64,000 nt of DNA from positions 62,001 through 126,000 of the forward strand of contig CAISRB010000027.1 of the NCBI GenBank assembly GCA_903887775.1, in the 5' to 3' direction. Made by a program: the position numbers and the translations under genes. Shown here in pieces: positions 51,920 through 60,179 of the stretch (positions within the stretch are counted from its first letter, which is position 1; the number at the start of each line of letters is the position of its first letter). The notes below the pieces were generated by a model. That model did not search any database and had not been told where the DNA came from. It was given only the letters and a program-made list of their open reading frames with translations. The stretch is from an uncultured Bacteroidales bacterium (GTDB lineage Bacteria > Bacteroidota > Bacteroidia > Bacteroidales > FEN-979).

Positions 51920-53287
51920 TCACTCTCCTATCAAAATATAAGCCGCCCAGTTCACTGGTAATGAAGTTGACGGTTCATTAATCATTTTCACCTTGACCTG
52001 TTGCAGGGCTTTACTGAACGACATGCCTGCAAGATAGTACCTGTAGAATTCCACCATGAATTTTTCTGCAAAGCGGTCACTAACATTCCACAGAGTGCAG
52101 AGCACGTTCCTTGCCCCTGCCTTCATGAAACAATCGGCACAGGAGAACCAGTTCATACCAATACGGCTTCTGATATTTGCAGAAGAACATGAATTAAGCA
52201 CGATAAGATCGGCCGGTATCTTCAATTCACAGATTTCATGAATGGATAGCAGTCCGTCATCTTTGTCGCTATCATCCTGGTCCGATCCGAACTCATGGAA
52301 AAGAAGTCCGTTCATTTCAGGAAATTCTTCACTGTTTATTGTATGCGTGGCGATATGGACAATATGGCTGAATCGTGCAATTGATTTAAAATTGTTTTCG
52401 TTTGAATTCTCATTCAATAGAAGGACGGGCGCTTTCCCATTATCCCTGAACATTTTTCCAATTGTGCTGATCTCGGTATCCGCGTCCTGTAGCTCATGAA
52501 TGCATTCATGATATGAAAAGCCCGGGGAAAACCCAACAAATGCAAGGCTATTCTCAACAGGCGCCTTTACTTCTCGGATCTTTTTCCGGATCCTGGAACT
52601 TAGCCATTGGGTGACCGAATTATTATAGACGATCTCCTTGCCCTCAACGAGATGCCTTGCTTTAAGTATTGGAGGGCCAGGGGTTAGAACAGGCAATACA
52701 AGTACCTCAAATGGGAAACCCGACAGTGTATTATGAGCAATAATTACAGCCTTAGACTTTTGTTGAAATTTCATGGCAACCTTTCCAAGTAATACCCTGC
52801 TCAGAACTTCTGCCTGCTTCCTGCAGTCTCCGAAATCGGCAAGCCTGATCCTTTTCAGGAACAATTTGATTTCCTGCCAGAATTCCTGTCCTGTCCTTAC
52901 TGAGTAAAATCCAACCGACTCCCTGGTGACAGCTGTTACATACAGCATGGTATCGGCAGGAAAATATTCCAGGAGTATTTCCTGCTTTGAAAGTAGTCCC
53001 TGGACCATCATCAGAAGGGATGAGTTATAAACCGGTATTTCTCCAGACGATATGATCGGAAGCTGAATTACTGTGTCGGGGATATCCCGATCCCGGGATA
53101 ATAAGCTGCTTACAGGCTCTGAGCCTGAACCGGAACGCAGCGCCAGGCAAGGTTCATGCTTTCCCTGAACCGGCTTTATATCGGATGGAACTCCCTTAAT
53201 ATCCTGAACCCGGGCCGGGGCAGAGGTCAAAGAACCTGGAATAACCAACGTTAAAAGCACAACACATACCAATACTTTAAGTTCCAT
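51920..53287 (-). CDS. Exported CHAT-domain cysteine protease
   Basis: 455 residues. A signal peptide is clear (LKVLVCVVLLTLVIPGSLTSA), so the caspase-fold domain would act outside the cytoplasm. Residues 1-130 show no TPR repeats, unlike most CHAT proteins. The CHAT domain covers about 180-455. The catalytic dyad is His315 in HIVHIATHTINSEE and Cys367 in DLIVLNSCSSA, and the C-terminal GARNVLCTLWNVSD and FYRYYLAGMSFSKALQQ segments are CHAT hallmarks. It is third in an operon with an ECF sigma factor and a one-pass membrane protein (5 bp gap), suggesting a role in controlling the sigma factor. Confidence 0.88.
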   Translation of the reverse strand: MELKVLVCVVLLTLVIPGSLTSAPARVQDIKGVPSDIKPVQGKHEPCLALRSGSGSEPVSSLLSRDRDIPDTVIQLPIISSGEIPVYNSSLLMMVQGLLSKQEILLEYFPADTMLYVTAVTRESVGFYSVRTGQEFWQEIKLFLKRIRLADFGDCRKQAEVLSRVLLGKVAMKFQQKSKAVIIAHNTLSGFPFEVLVLPVLTPGPPILKARHLVEGKEIVYNNSVTQWLSSRIRKKIREVKAPVENSLAFVGFSPGFSYHECIHELQDADTEISTIGKMFRDNGKAPVLLLNENSNENNFKSIARFSHIVHIATHTINSEEFPEMNGLLFHEFGSDQDDSDKDDGLLSIHEICELKIPADLIVLNSCSSANIRSRIGMNWFSCADCFMKAGARNVLCTLWNVSDRFAEKFMVEFYRYYLAGMSFSKALQQVKVKMINEPSTSLPVNWAAYILIGE

Positions 53288-53292
53288 ATCAC

Positions 53293-54075
53293 TTAGTAAA
53301 TTGAGATACTACCCATTGTCACAAGTTCCTCCCCGGCTGAAATTTTATAATAGTAAAGCCCCCTGGCCAGGCATTTTGTGCTGAGAATAAAACTTTCATC
53401 TGTCATTTGCATGTTGTTCAATACAAGATGGCCATGGTTGTCGGTGATCTCAAGGCTTACCGGTACAAAACAGCTCATCCATCTCCAGCTAAACAGGATC
53501 AGGCTGTCGGACTTGCATTTAACCCTTGGCACAGGTGAAATAACAAAAACAGAGATATCCCTTGTGACAGTCCCGACAAGAAATTCATATTCGGGCCTTG
53601 GAGTATATATATCATTGTCAATATTGTTTTGAACAAATTCCCTTCTCTTTGCAGGAGTAAGAGTAGTGTTCACCGTCCTGATACTCGTAAGAAAGTCCGG
53701 AAAACCCTGAACCCTGGGTATAATAAAACGTTGGGAAGTGTGCAAAGCATGCCTGATATTTTGATTCGTATTATGTATTAAAAGGCCTGCTATTCCGGCT
53801 AATGTAACAAGTATCATAACCGAAGCAGCAATTTTCAGGTATATTGGGAGGATTACTTTGCTTTCATCATGCTTCATAGTTTTCCTGATGGCTTCCGACA
53901 ACTGAATCCGGTCATAGTCGGCCACAAGTTCACTGATATCCCTGTCAAGCCTTAATTCATTTCTTAGTAAGGGATTGTGGGAAGCCTGATCTAAAAGCCT
54001 GATCTCCTCTTCATGGGTCAACTCATTATCGGTGAACTTTCCAATCCAATGGCTTTGTGTAAGAAAGTCATTCAT
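53293..54075 (-). CDS. Membrane anti-sigma-like protein
   Basis: 260 residues. A cytoplasmic N-terminal 78 residues, helical and charged (FTDNELTHEEEIRLLDQA, LRNELRLDRDISELVADYD), resembles anti-sigma domains in general layout but lacks the zinc HxxxCxxC motif. One membrane helix follows (about 79-101, LKIAASVMILVTLAGIAGLL). The periplasmic part (100-260) is beta-rich, ending GLYYYKISAGEELVTMGSI, which is like a T9SS-type or Ig-like fold. It overlaps the sigma gene by 8 bp and precedes the CHAT gene by 5 bp. The position favours an anti-sigma role, but this is inference. Confidence 0.65.
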   Translation of the reverse strand: MNDFLTQSHWIGKFTDNELTHEEEIRLLDQASHNPLLRNELRLDRDISELVADYDRIQLSEAIRKTMKHDESKVILPIYLKIAASVMILVTLAGIAGLLIHNTNQNIRHALHTSQRFIIPRVQGFPDFLTSIRTVNTTLTPAKRREFVQNNIDNDIYTPRPEYEFLVGTVTRDISVFVISPVPRVKCKSDSLILFSWRWMSCFVPVSLEITDNHGHLVLNNMQMTDESFILSTKCLARGLYYYKISAGEELVTMGSISIY

Positions 54076-54649
54076 AGTTCATAAATTGTTTACACTCCGG
54101 GTCGCTTAGTATTTTCTTACGGAGCAGGTTTTTACAGTAATATTTTCTTGCTTTAACATACTCGGTATCCTTATAGTTCATGATCCGTGCAATTTCCGGC
54201 AACGGCGTTTTCCGGATATAGTAAGTCAGGAGTTCTTTGCAGAAATCAGGCATCTCAACAAAGTGTTTCTTGTATAACCTGAATTTCTCCGCATTTTCTT
54301 CCTCTGTTTCATCAAGGGAATAGCATCCTTCCGAATCATTGACATATGAATCAGCCCCATACAGTAACCTGTATTTCCTTTCACACCTTCTTCTCCAAAG
54401 ATTTCTGCAGACAGAGAAAAGATATGTCTTTAAACTGCTGTTCAGAGCAAATTCCTTATTTTTAAGGCGGTTATAAATAACAATTAAGCCATCATGAAAT
54501 ACATCCTCGGCATCTTCCAGGTTTCCATTTTGTGCGCCGACAATTGATCTTACCATTGGAAAGTATTCCCTGTAAATATATTTTATGCAGGATTCCTTTC
54601 CTTCAGCCAGGCCTTTTACGAGCCATTCATTTGTATACAACAGAATCAT
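54068..54649 (-). CDS. ECF-type RNA polymerase sigma factor
   Basis: 193 residues. Region 2 (about 14-85) shows YIYREYFPMVRSIVGAQ and NLEDAEDVFHDGLIVIYNRL, then LKTYLFSVCRNLWRRR. Region 4 (about 130-185) has LLTYYIRKTPLPEIARIMNY, a shortened or divergent HTH, and KARKYYCKNLLRK. It is first of three genes (sigma, membrane protein, CHAT protease). ECF factors redirect polymerase to envelope-stress or surface genes. Its target promoter is not evident in this window. Confidence 0.9.
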   Translation of the reverse strand: MILLYTNEWLVKGLAEGKESCIKYIYREYFPMVRSIVGAQNGNLEDAEDVFHDGLIVIYNRLKNKEFALNSSLKTYLFSVCRNLWRRRCERKYRLLYGADSYVNDSEGCYSLDETEEENAEKFRLYKKHFVEMPDFCKELLTYYIRKTPLPEIARIMNYKDTEYVKARKYYCKNLLRKKILSDPECKQFMNYE

Positions 54650-54904
54650 AACAGATGAGCTACCCCTTTATCCGGGAAAAGTAAAAAAGTGATACGATTG
54701 TTGAAAAAAAATAGCAGGTCTAGGCCAGGTCGCCTGTTGTAATGGTAATGACAGGATAAGATTTCAATCCGTTGCATCGAAAAAAAAAAAATTGAAGAAC
54801 CATGCCAGAGATTAGAAGTTTGCCCAATTTACTTTATTGCAGTACGTTTGCAGGATCAAACCCTGTATATCCTTTTCTAACCTGCTTCCAAAAATGATTT
54901 CCTG
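54650..54904. other. Divergent intergenic region between the sigma operon and the M28 peptidase
   Basis: 255 bp without a gene. A canonical promoter lies at 54819-54850 on the plus strand (listed separately). On the minus strand the leader before the sigma gene has a TTTTTTACTTTTCCCGG-type T/C run and GATAAAGGGGTAGCTC, but no TAnnTTTG box, so the sigma operon may use another sigma factor or itself. A poly-A run of 12 or more lies at 54779-54791. Confidence 0.55.
54819..54850 (+). promoter_or_regulatory. Bacteroidota-type promoter for the M28 peptidase gene
   Basis: TTTG (54819-54822), 20 bp spacer, TACGTTTG (54843-54850), both boxes fully matching. Transcription should start near 54857, giving a leader of about 48 nt before the ATG at 54905. 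Confidence 0.75.
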
Positions 54905-56503
54905 ATGAAAAAGCTACCTGAATTCAGTACATGTTTATGGTTTATTATTCTTTTCATTGCTATTGCGGGGTGTTCAGGCACCCAGTTCAGTTCAGGAAAC
55001 GGGAAAAAACTCATTACGCCTGATTTTTTAAGTAAACAGATCAACTTCCTTGCATCGGATTCGATGAAGGGCAGGAACACGCCCAGTCCTCAGCTGGACT
55101 CTGCAGCCGTGCATATTGCCAGGAGTTTCAGGGATTGGGGGATACAGCCCTGGAACGGAAGTTATTTTCAGCAGGTTCCGGTTTGTATGGATCAGCTTGG
55201 TGACACCAATGAATTAACTGTGATTCGTAGGGGTGCCGGTTTTCAGCTGACCATTAAATCGGATTATGTACCTTATGATTTCTCGTCTCCCGCCTCTGTC
55301 AAGGCTCCGGTTGTTTTTGCAGGATACGGCATAACGGCACCTGAGTATAACTATGATGATTTCAAAGGGATTGACGCCAAAGGCAAGATCGTTGTCATTT
55401 TCAGGAACGAGCCCCAAAAAGATGATTCCACTTCAGTTTTCATGGGAAAAGAAGACACCAGATACGTTTCTCTGAAAGAGAAAATGAAGAATGCAATCTT
55501 CCATGGCGCAGTCGGCATGCTGGTCGTGAACGGCCCCTTGCAATACAGCTCTGTCAAAGCCAGAGGATTCCCCTGGCCCTCGTTATCAAAAGTAATCCCA
55601 AAAGATGCTGTCCCCATGCATTTATGCATCGACAAAGAAGATCAGATTCCTGCAATGCATATAGGCGAGGAAGTTGTAAAACTGCTTTTCGGAAGTGTGG
55701 ATTCACTAAAAAATCTTGAAGAAAAGATTGAGAAGGACCTATCATGCACTTCTTTTGAATTACCTGAAATCATTGTCTGTATGCATGCCAACATCCTTAC
55801 CACTGTTTATACGCCCAACAATGTTGTCGGATATATTCAGGGAAGCGATCCGGTTTTGAGTAAGCAGGTTGTGATCATTGGGGCACATTACGATCATGTG
55901 GGATATAAAAAGGAACATAAGGCTGATGAAGATTATATTTTCAATGGAGCCGATGACAACGCATCCGGCACTTCAGGTGTGATGTCGGTCGCCTATGCTT
56001 TCAGCAGGCTCAACAAGAAACCCAAACGCAGCATGATGTTCCTTCTGTTTGCAGGTGAAGAAAAAGGCCTGTTTGGATCCAAATATTATACGACTCATCC
56101 ACTGCATCCCCTGGCTTCGACCGTGGCCATGCTGAACCTGGATATGATCAGCAGAAATTATCCTGATTCACTTTATCTTGAAGGGGCCAAACAAAGTCCC
56201 GACATCACGAATATTATCAGAAAAGAGAATAAAAAAACAAAATTCACGCTTGTTGTCCAGGATAGTGATTTTTTAGGAGGCAGCGACCATTACTACTTTT
56301 ATAAACATAATATCCCCTTCATTTTTTTCTTTACAGGCCTCCATAATGATTACCATAAGGTTAGCGACAATCCCGACAAATCTGACTGCAACAAGGCGGC
56401 CAGAGTTTCAAGACTCGTCTTTTATACTGCAGGGAAAATAGCAAATGAAACAATACGTTACAGCATCAACCCTCTCGAAAGCGATGCTCCACTCAGTGAA
56501 TAA
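54905..56503 (+). CDS. M28-family metallopeptidase lipoprotein with PA domain
   Basis: 532 residues. A lipobox (FIAIAGC, Cys23) makes it a lipoprotein. A protease-associated (PA) domain covers about residues 130-235 (VVFAGYGITAPEYNYDDF). The di-zinc catalytic part follows: IIGAHYDHVGY (His, Asp), NGADDNASGTSG (bridging Asp), LLFAGEEKGLFGSKY (Glu-Glu), LNLDMISRN (Asp) and GLHNDYHKVSDNPDK (last His). All metal ligands of an M28 aminopeptidase are present. It probably trims peptides at the cell envelope. The following gene starts 15 bp later. Confidence 0.93.
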   Translation: MKKLPEFSTCLWFIILFIAIAGCSGTQFSSGNGKKLITPDFLSKQINFLASDSMKGRNTPSPQLDSAAVHIARSFRDWGIQPWNGSYFQQVPVCMDQLGDTNELTVIRRGAGFQLTIKSDYVPYDFSSPASVKAPVVFAGYGITAPEYNYDDFKGIDAKGKIVVIFRNEPQKDDSTSVFMGKEDTRYVSLKEKMKNAIFHGAVGMLVVNGPLQYSSVKARGFPWPSLSKVIPKDAVPMHLCIDKEDQIPAMHIGEEVVKLLFGSVDSLKNLEEKIEKDLSCTSFELPEIIVCMHANILTTVYTPNNVVGYIQGSDPVLSKQVVIIGAHYDHVGYKKEHKADEDYIFNGADDNASGTSGVMSVAYAFSRLNKKPKRSMMFLLFAGEEKGLFGSKYYTTHPLHPLASTVAMLNLDMISRNYPDSLYLEGAKQSPDITNIIRKENKKTKFTLVVQDSDFLGGSDHYYFYKHNIPFIFFFTGLHNDYHKVSDNPDKSDCNKAARVSRLVFYTAGKIANETIRYSINPLESDAPLSE

Positions 56504-56518
56504 ACAAATTATTGATAT

Positions 56519-57358
56519 ATGAAAATCAGACTGATTATTTTGGTCATCGCAAGTGCTTTTTGGATGATTAATATCGAAAGCCAGGCCCAGGAGAAATTCA
56601 ATCTGGGCTATAAATTTGAAAAAGGGAAAACATACAGGTTTACCCAGGATAATATAATTGAAAGTATACAGGAAATCAGTGGTCAGGAGATGAAGTTCAA
56701 TACCAACATGCATTTCGTGCTGAAGTATGAAGTTGAAGATGTTTCCAGCGAAGGCATGATGACTCTTGTATATAATTATGACGAGTATAAGTTGCAGAAC
56801 AAGGGAATGGGCCGGGATACGACGATGGACATGAAAAACATGCTGACTAAAAAAACCAGGGCTGAGATCACCAAATACGGAAAAATCATCAGGGAGACTT
56901 CCACCGATACTGCAAAAACTTCAAAAAGGCTAATGTCGTTGAATCTTACTGGAAACACAAACCTGGCCATGTTACCAGAGCAGGCAGTTGGGATTGGTGA
57001 CAAATGGCCGATGATCTCAAGCGATACCAATACCTCAGAAGAGAGCCAGATGATCTATAAAAGAAACATGGAATGCTCTCTTGTTGGAAAAGACAATAAC
57101 GGGAACCATGACTGCCTGAAGATAAATTATAAAGGCACCCTCGAAATAACCGGGAAAATGAAACAAATGGGAATGGACATGGTCATGGAAGGAAGCGGGG
57201 AAGTTTCAGGGACATTATGGTTTGACCCCACATCTGGTATAACAGTTGAGAATCAGAGCAATACCTCTCTTGAAATGACCGTGACTCTGACCGGGCAGGC
57301 ACAAATGACGATCCCTATGTCGCAAAAGATGTCGAGCACACAGAAGCTGAAGGAATAA
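56519..57358 (+). CDS. DUF6263-like exported protein
   Basis: 279 residues. A signal peptide (IILVIASAFWMINIESQAQ) is followed by one extended beta-rich domain rich in Met and Lys: FNLGYKFEKGKTYRFTQDN, MNTNMHFVLKYEVEDV and SEGMMTLVYNYDEYKLQN, then a C-terminal part with MKQMGMDMVMEGSGEVSG. The pattern fits the DUF6263-like proteins of Bacteroidota (my best guess). No enzymatic motif. Probably co-transcribed with the upstream peptidase. Function unknown. Confidence 0.6.
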   Translation: MKIRLIILVIASAFWMINIESQAQEKFNLGYKFEKGKTYRFTQDNIIESIQEISGQEMKFNTNMHFVLKYEVEDVSSEGMMTLVYNYDEYKLQNKGMGRDTTMDMKNMLTKKTRAEITKYGKIIRETSTDTAKTSKRLMSLNLTGNTNLAMLPEQAVGIGDKWPMISSDTNTSEESQMIYKRNMECSLVGKDNNGNHDCLKINYKGTLEITGKMKQMGMDMVMEGSGEVSGTLWFDPTSGITVENQSNTSLEMTVTLTGQAQMTIPMSQKMSSTQKLKE

Positions 57359-57419
57359 ACGAGGAAAGCTGATGCCGTCATAAGTCGGTTTTCTGATTCC
57401 GAACCGGGCGGCAGGGAAA

Positions 57420-59411
57420 TCAGAAGAGGTCCTTCAGCAGCGAATCTTCCACTAAATTAGGCAGGGTAACCTCAAGTGCGGGGTTGTGTTCCATAGCCCG
57501 TTTGATTGCAAAGACGGCTTCATCATTGCGTGCCCAGGCCCGCCGGGAAATCCCGTTATTCACATCCCAGTATAACATGGAACGCAGGCGGCGGTCAGTA
57601 TCGGCAGAACCATCCAGGACCATGCCGAAACCACCGTTGATGACCTCTCCCCATCCCACTCCTCCACCGTTGTGAAGCGAGACCCAGGTGGCGCCCCTGA
57701 AACTATCGCCTATCGCATTTTGTACTGCCATATCCGCAGTAAAAGCAGATCCGTCATAAATATTTGAAGTTTCCCGAAAGGGAGAATCAGTGCCGGAAAC
57801 ATCGTGATGGTCCCTGCCGATGACTACAGGTGCTGAAATTTTTCCCTCCCGGACAGCATCGTTGAAAGCAGCGGCAATTTTAGTACGGCCCTCGCAGTCG
57901 GCATATAGTATCCTGGCCTGGGAGCCCACAACCATCTTGTTTTTTCCAGCCTCCCGTATCCAATGAATGTTATCCCTCATCTGCAGTTGTATCTCCCCGG
58001 GCGATCCGGATGCAATCTCTTCCATGATATCTCCGGCAATAAGGTCGGTAATTCGAAGGTCTTCCGGATCACAGGAAGTACAGACCCAGCGGAAAGGTCC
58101 GAATCCGTAATCAAAAAACAGGGGGCCCATGATGTCCTGCACGTACGACGGATAAATGAATGTGCCATCCGCTTTCATCACATCGGCTCCTGCACGGCCT
58201 GCTTCAAGAAGAAATGCATTGCCATAATCCCAGAAGTACATGCCCTTTGCCGACATGCTGTTGATTGCAGCAACCTGGCGGCGGAGCGACTTCTGAACCT
58301 CTTCCCTGAACCGGGCCGGATCCCTGATCATGAGAACGTTCGATTCCTCCATAGTAAGGCCGGCCGGGTAATACCCGCCTGCCCAGGGATTATGCAATGA
58401 AGTCTGGTCGGAACCCAGTTCTATATCGATATTTTTTTCGACGAGCTTTTCCCATAAATCAACGATATTTCCTTGGTAAGCAAGGGAAACAGCTTTTTTA
58501 TCTGACCTGGCTGTAAGCATTCTTTCGATCAGGCGGTCCAGGTCGGTATACACTTCATCGACCCAGCCCTGGGAATATCGTTTCTTTACGGCCCAGGGGT
58601 TGATCTCCGCCACCACCCCTATCGCACCTGCAATAACCGAGGCTTTTGCCTGGGCTCCCGACATACCTCCCAATCCGGAAGTCACGAAGATCTTTCCACT
58701 GATATCTCCCGAGGCCTGGCGCCTGGCAGCATTCAGAACGGTTATCGTAGTACCGTGAACAATGCCTTGCGGTCCTATGTACATATAAGAACCTGCCGTC
58801 ATCTGGCTGTACTGAGTCACCCCGAGAGCATTAAACCGTTCCCAGTCATCGGGTTTGCTGTAGTTTGGGATCATCATGCCATTGGTGACCACTACCCTGG
58901 GAGCATCCTTATGGGATGGGAAAAGGCCCATGGGGTGCCCTGAATACATAACCAGGGTTTGTTCGTCGGTCATGCCGGCAAGGTATTTCATCGTGACCAG
59001 GTACTGGGCCCAGTTCTGGAAAACAGCTCCATTTCCGCCGTAGGTGATGAGTTCATGAGGATGTTGTGCAACAGCCGGATCAAGGTTGTTCTGGATCATC
59101 AGCATCACTGCTGCAGCTTGCTTGGATTTGCAGGGATACTCATTGATGTGCCGTGCATGCATAGGATAATCCGGACGGAAACGATACATATATATCCGGC
59201 CGAAATGCCTAAGTTCTTCTGCAAATTCTTTTGCCAGAACACTGTGAAAACCGGAGTGGAAATAACGAAGGGCATTGCGGACAGCCAGTTCTTTTTCAGA
59301 AGCAGTCAGGATATCTTTTCTTACCGGGGCATGACTCACACTGCTGTCATATGACCGGGGCTCCGGTAATACTCCCGGTAAACCCTGAAGGATTTGCTGT
59401 CTGAAGTCCAT
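57420..59411 (-). CDS. hutU: Urocanate hydratase (long bacteroidal type)
   Basis: 663 residues, about 100 longer than Pseudomonas urocanase. HELITYGGNGAVFQNWAQY, MYSGHPMGLFPS, MTAGSYMYIGPQGIVHGT and VTSGLGGMSGAQ are the NAD- and substrate-binding segments. SLHNPWAGGYYPAGLTMEE, FGPFRWVCTSCDPEDL and SLHNGGGVGWGEVINGGFG are also conserved. It converts urocanate to imidazolone propionate in histidine degradation. No hutH, hutI or formiminotransferase is nearby, so the pathway is dispersed or the neighbours lie outside. The 5' side is a 150 bp repeat region. Confidence 0.95.
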   Translation of the reverse strand: MDFRQQILQGLPGVLPEPRSYDSSVSHAPVRKDILTASEKELAVRNALRYFHSGFHSVLAKEFAEELRHFGRIYMYRFRPDYPMHARHINEYPCKSKQAAAVMLMIQNNLDPAVAQHPHELITYGGNGAVFQNWAQYLVTMKYLAGMTDEQTLVMYSGHPMGLFPSHKDAPRVVVTNGMMIPNYSKPDDWERFNALGVTQYSQMTAGSYMYIGPQGIVHGTTITVLNAARRQASGDISGKIFVTSGLGGMSGAQAKASVIAGAIGVVAEINPWAVKKRYSQGWVDEVYTDLDRLIERMLTARSDKKAVSLAYQGNIVDLWEKLVEKNIDIELGSDQTSLHNPWAGGYYPAGLTMEESNVLMIRDPARFREEVQKSLRRQVAAINSMSAKGMYFWDYGNAFLLEAGRAGADVMKADGTFIYPSYVQDIMGPLFFDYGFGPFRWVCTSCDPEDLRITDLIAGDIMEEIASGSPGEIQLQMRDNIHWIREAGKNKMVVGSQARILYADCEGRTKIAAAFNDAVREGKISAPVVIGRDHHDVSGTDSPFRETSNIYDGSAFTADMAVQNAIGDSFRGATWVSLHNGGGVGWGEVINGGFGMVLDGSADTDRRLRSMLYWDVNNGISRRAWARNDEAVFAIKRAMEHNPALEVTLPNLVEDSLLKDLF

Positions 59412-59416
59412 GTTTT

Positions 59417-59527
59417 GCGTTATTGCGTTTTAGCGTTCTGCGTTATTGCGTTTTAGCGTTCTGCGTTATTGCGTTTAACGTTTTGCGTTATTGCGTTTTA
59501 GCGTTCTGCGTTATTGCGTTTTAGCGG
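59417..59527. repeat. 23-bp higher-order GCGTT array before hutU
   Basis: About five tandem copies of a 23-bp unit built from GCGTTATT, GCGTTTTA and GCGTTCT; the third copy is degenerate (GCGTTATT, GCGTTTAA, CGTTTT) and the last is truncated at GCGG. It starts five bases before the hutU ATG (minus strand) and runs into an ATTCGNN array. Confidence 0.93.
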
Positions 59528-59530
59528 TCA

Positions 59531-59565
59531 ATTCGAAATTCAATATTCGATATTCGACATTCCTT
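59531..59565. repeat. ATTCGNN heptad array
   Basis: Five heptads in register: ATTCGAA, ATTCAAT, ATTCGAT, ATTCGAC, ATTCCTT. It ends five bases before the ECF sigma stop codon (59571). It has the same word family and order relative to a GCGTT array as at 13118-13152. Confidence 0.85.
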
Positions 59566-59570
59566 TCTTC

Positions 59571-60179
59571 CTAGATCTTATCCTGCGAATCCTTCAGTAT
59601 CTGGTAAAGGAATTCACGGGCCCTGAAAAGCTGGGCCTTTACAGTGCCAATCGGAAGATCCAGAGAGGACGCTATTTCTTCGTAGGACCATTCCTTAAAA
59701 TATCTCATTTCAATGAGCTGGCGGTAATGCGGTTTAAGCTTTTCAACCACCTCATGCATCAGTTTTACCTTCTGCTTTGCAATGACATGTTCCTCCGGGT
59801 CAGGACTATCGGCAGTAATTTTTGAGTGGTAATCCGAAGTACCTTCTTCATCTCCCCATTCTAAATCGGTAAACTGCAACCTCCTGCTCTTCCTGAGGAA
59901 ATCAATGCAATTATTGGCGGCTATCTTAAACAGCCAGGTGCTGAAAGCATAGTCGGGAGTATATTGAGCCAGGTTCCGGAATGCCTTTCCAAACGCCTCA
60001 ATAGTAAGGTCTTCTGCATCAGCTGCATTACCTGTCATTTTCAGCATCATGAAATACAGGGAATCACGGTAATTATTGAGCAATTCCGCATAAGCCTTCT
60101 GATCCCCTTTTTCCAGAGCCAGTATTACAAGGCGGTAATCCCTCTGCCCCTTATCGGTAAGATGGTTGGTTATTTCCAT
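59571..60179 (-). CDS. ECF-type RNA polymerase sigma factor
   Basis: 202 residues. Region 2: LLNNYRDSLYFMMLKMTG, NAADAEDLTIEAFGKAFRNL and AFSTWLFKIAANNCIDFLRK. Region 4: MRYFKEWSYEEIASSLDLP, then GTVKAQLFRAREFLYQIL. This is a standard ECF layout with no visible anti-sigma partner nearby. Its ATG at 60179 lies inside the end of the upstream GT2 gene (10-bp overlap), so the two are coupled. A linker of about 30 residues between the regions is acidic (EWGDEEGTSDYHSK). Confidence 0.93.
   Translation of the reverse strand: MEITNHLTDKGQRDYRLVILALEKGDQKAYAELLNNYRDSLYFMMLKMTGNAADAEDLTIEAFGKAFRNLAQYTPDYAFSTWLFKIAANNCIDFLRKSRRLQFTDLEWGDEEGTSDYHSKITADSPDPEEHVIAKQKVKLMHEVVEKLKPHYRQLIEMRYFKEWSYEEIASSLDLPIGTVKAQLFRAREFLYQILKDSQDKI

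Noticed and set aside
51920-54649. Anti-phage CHAT/gasdermin-type defence island
   Set aside because: No gasdermin, TPR-CHAT, toxin or nuclease gene is present, and the CHAT protein carries a signal peptide; an ECF regulatory operon explains the genes better.
54779-54791. Poly-A tract as a terminator or phase-variable switch
   Set aside because: No hairpin is associated with it and it lies upstream of the mapped promoter boxes, so length changes would not alter a reading frame.
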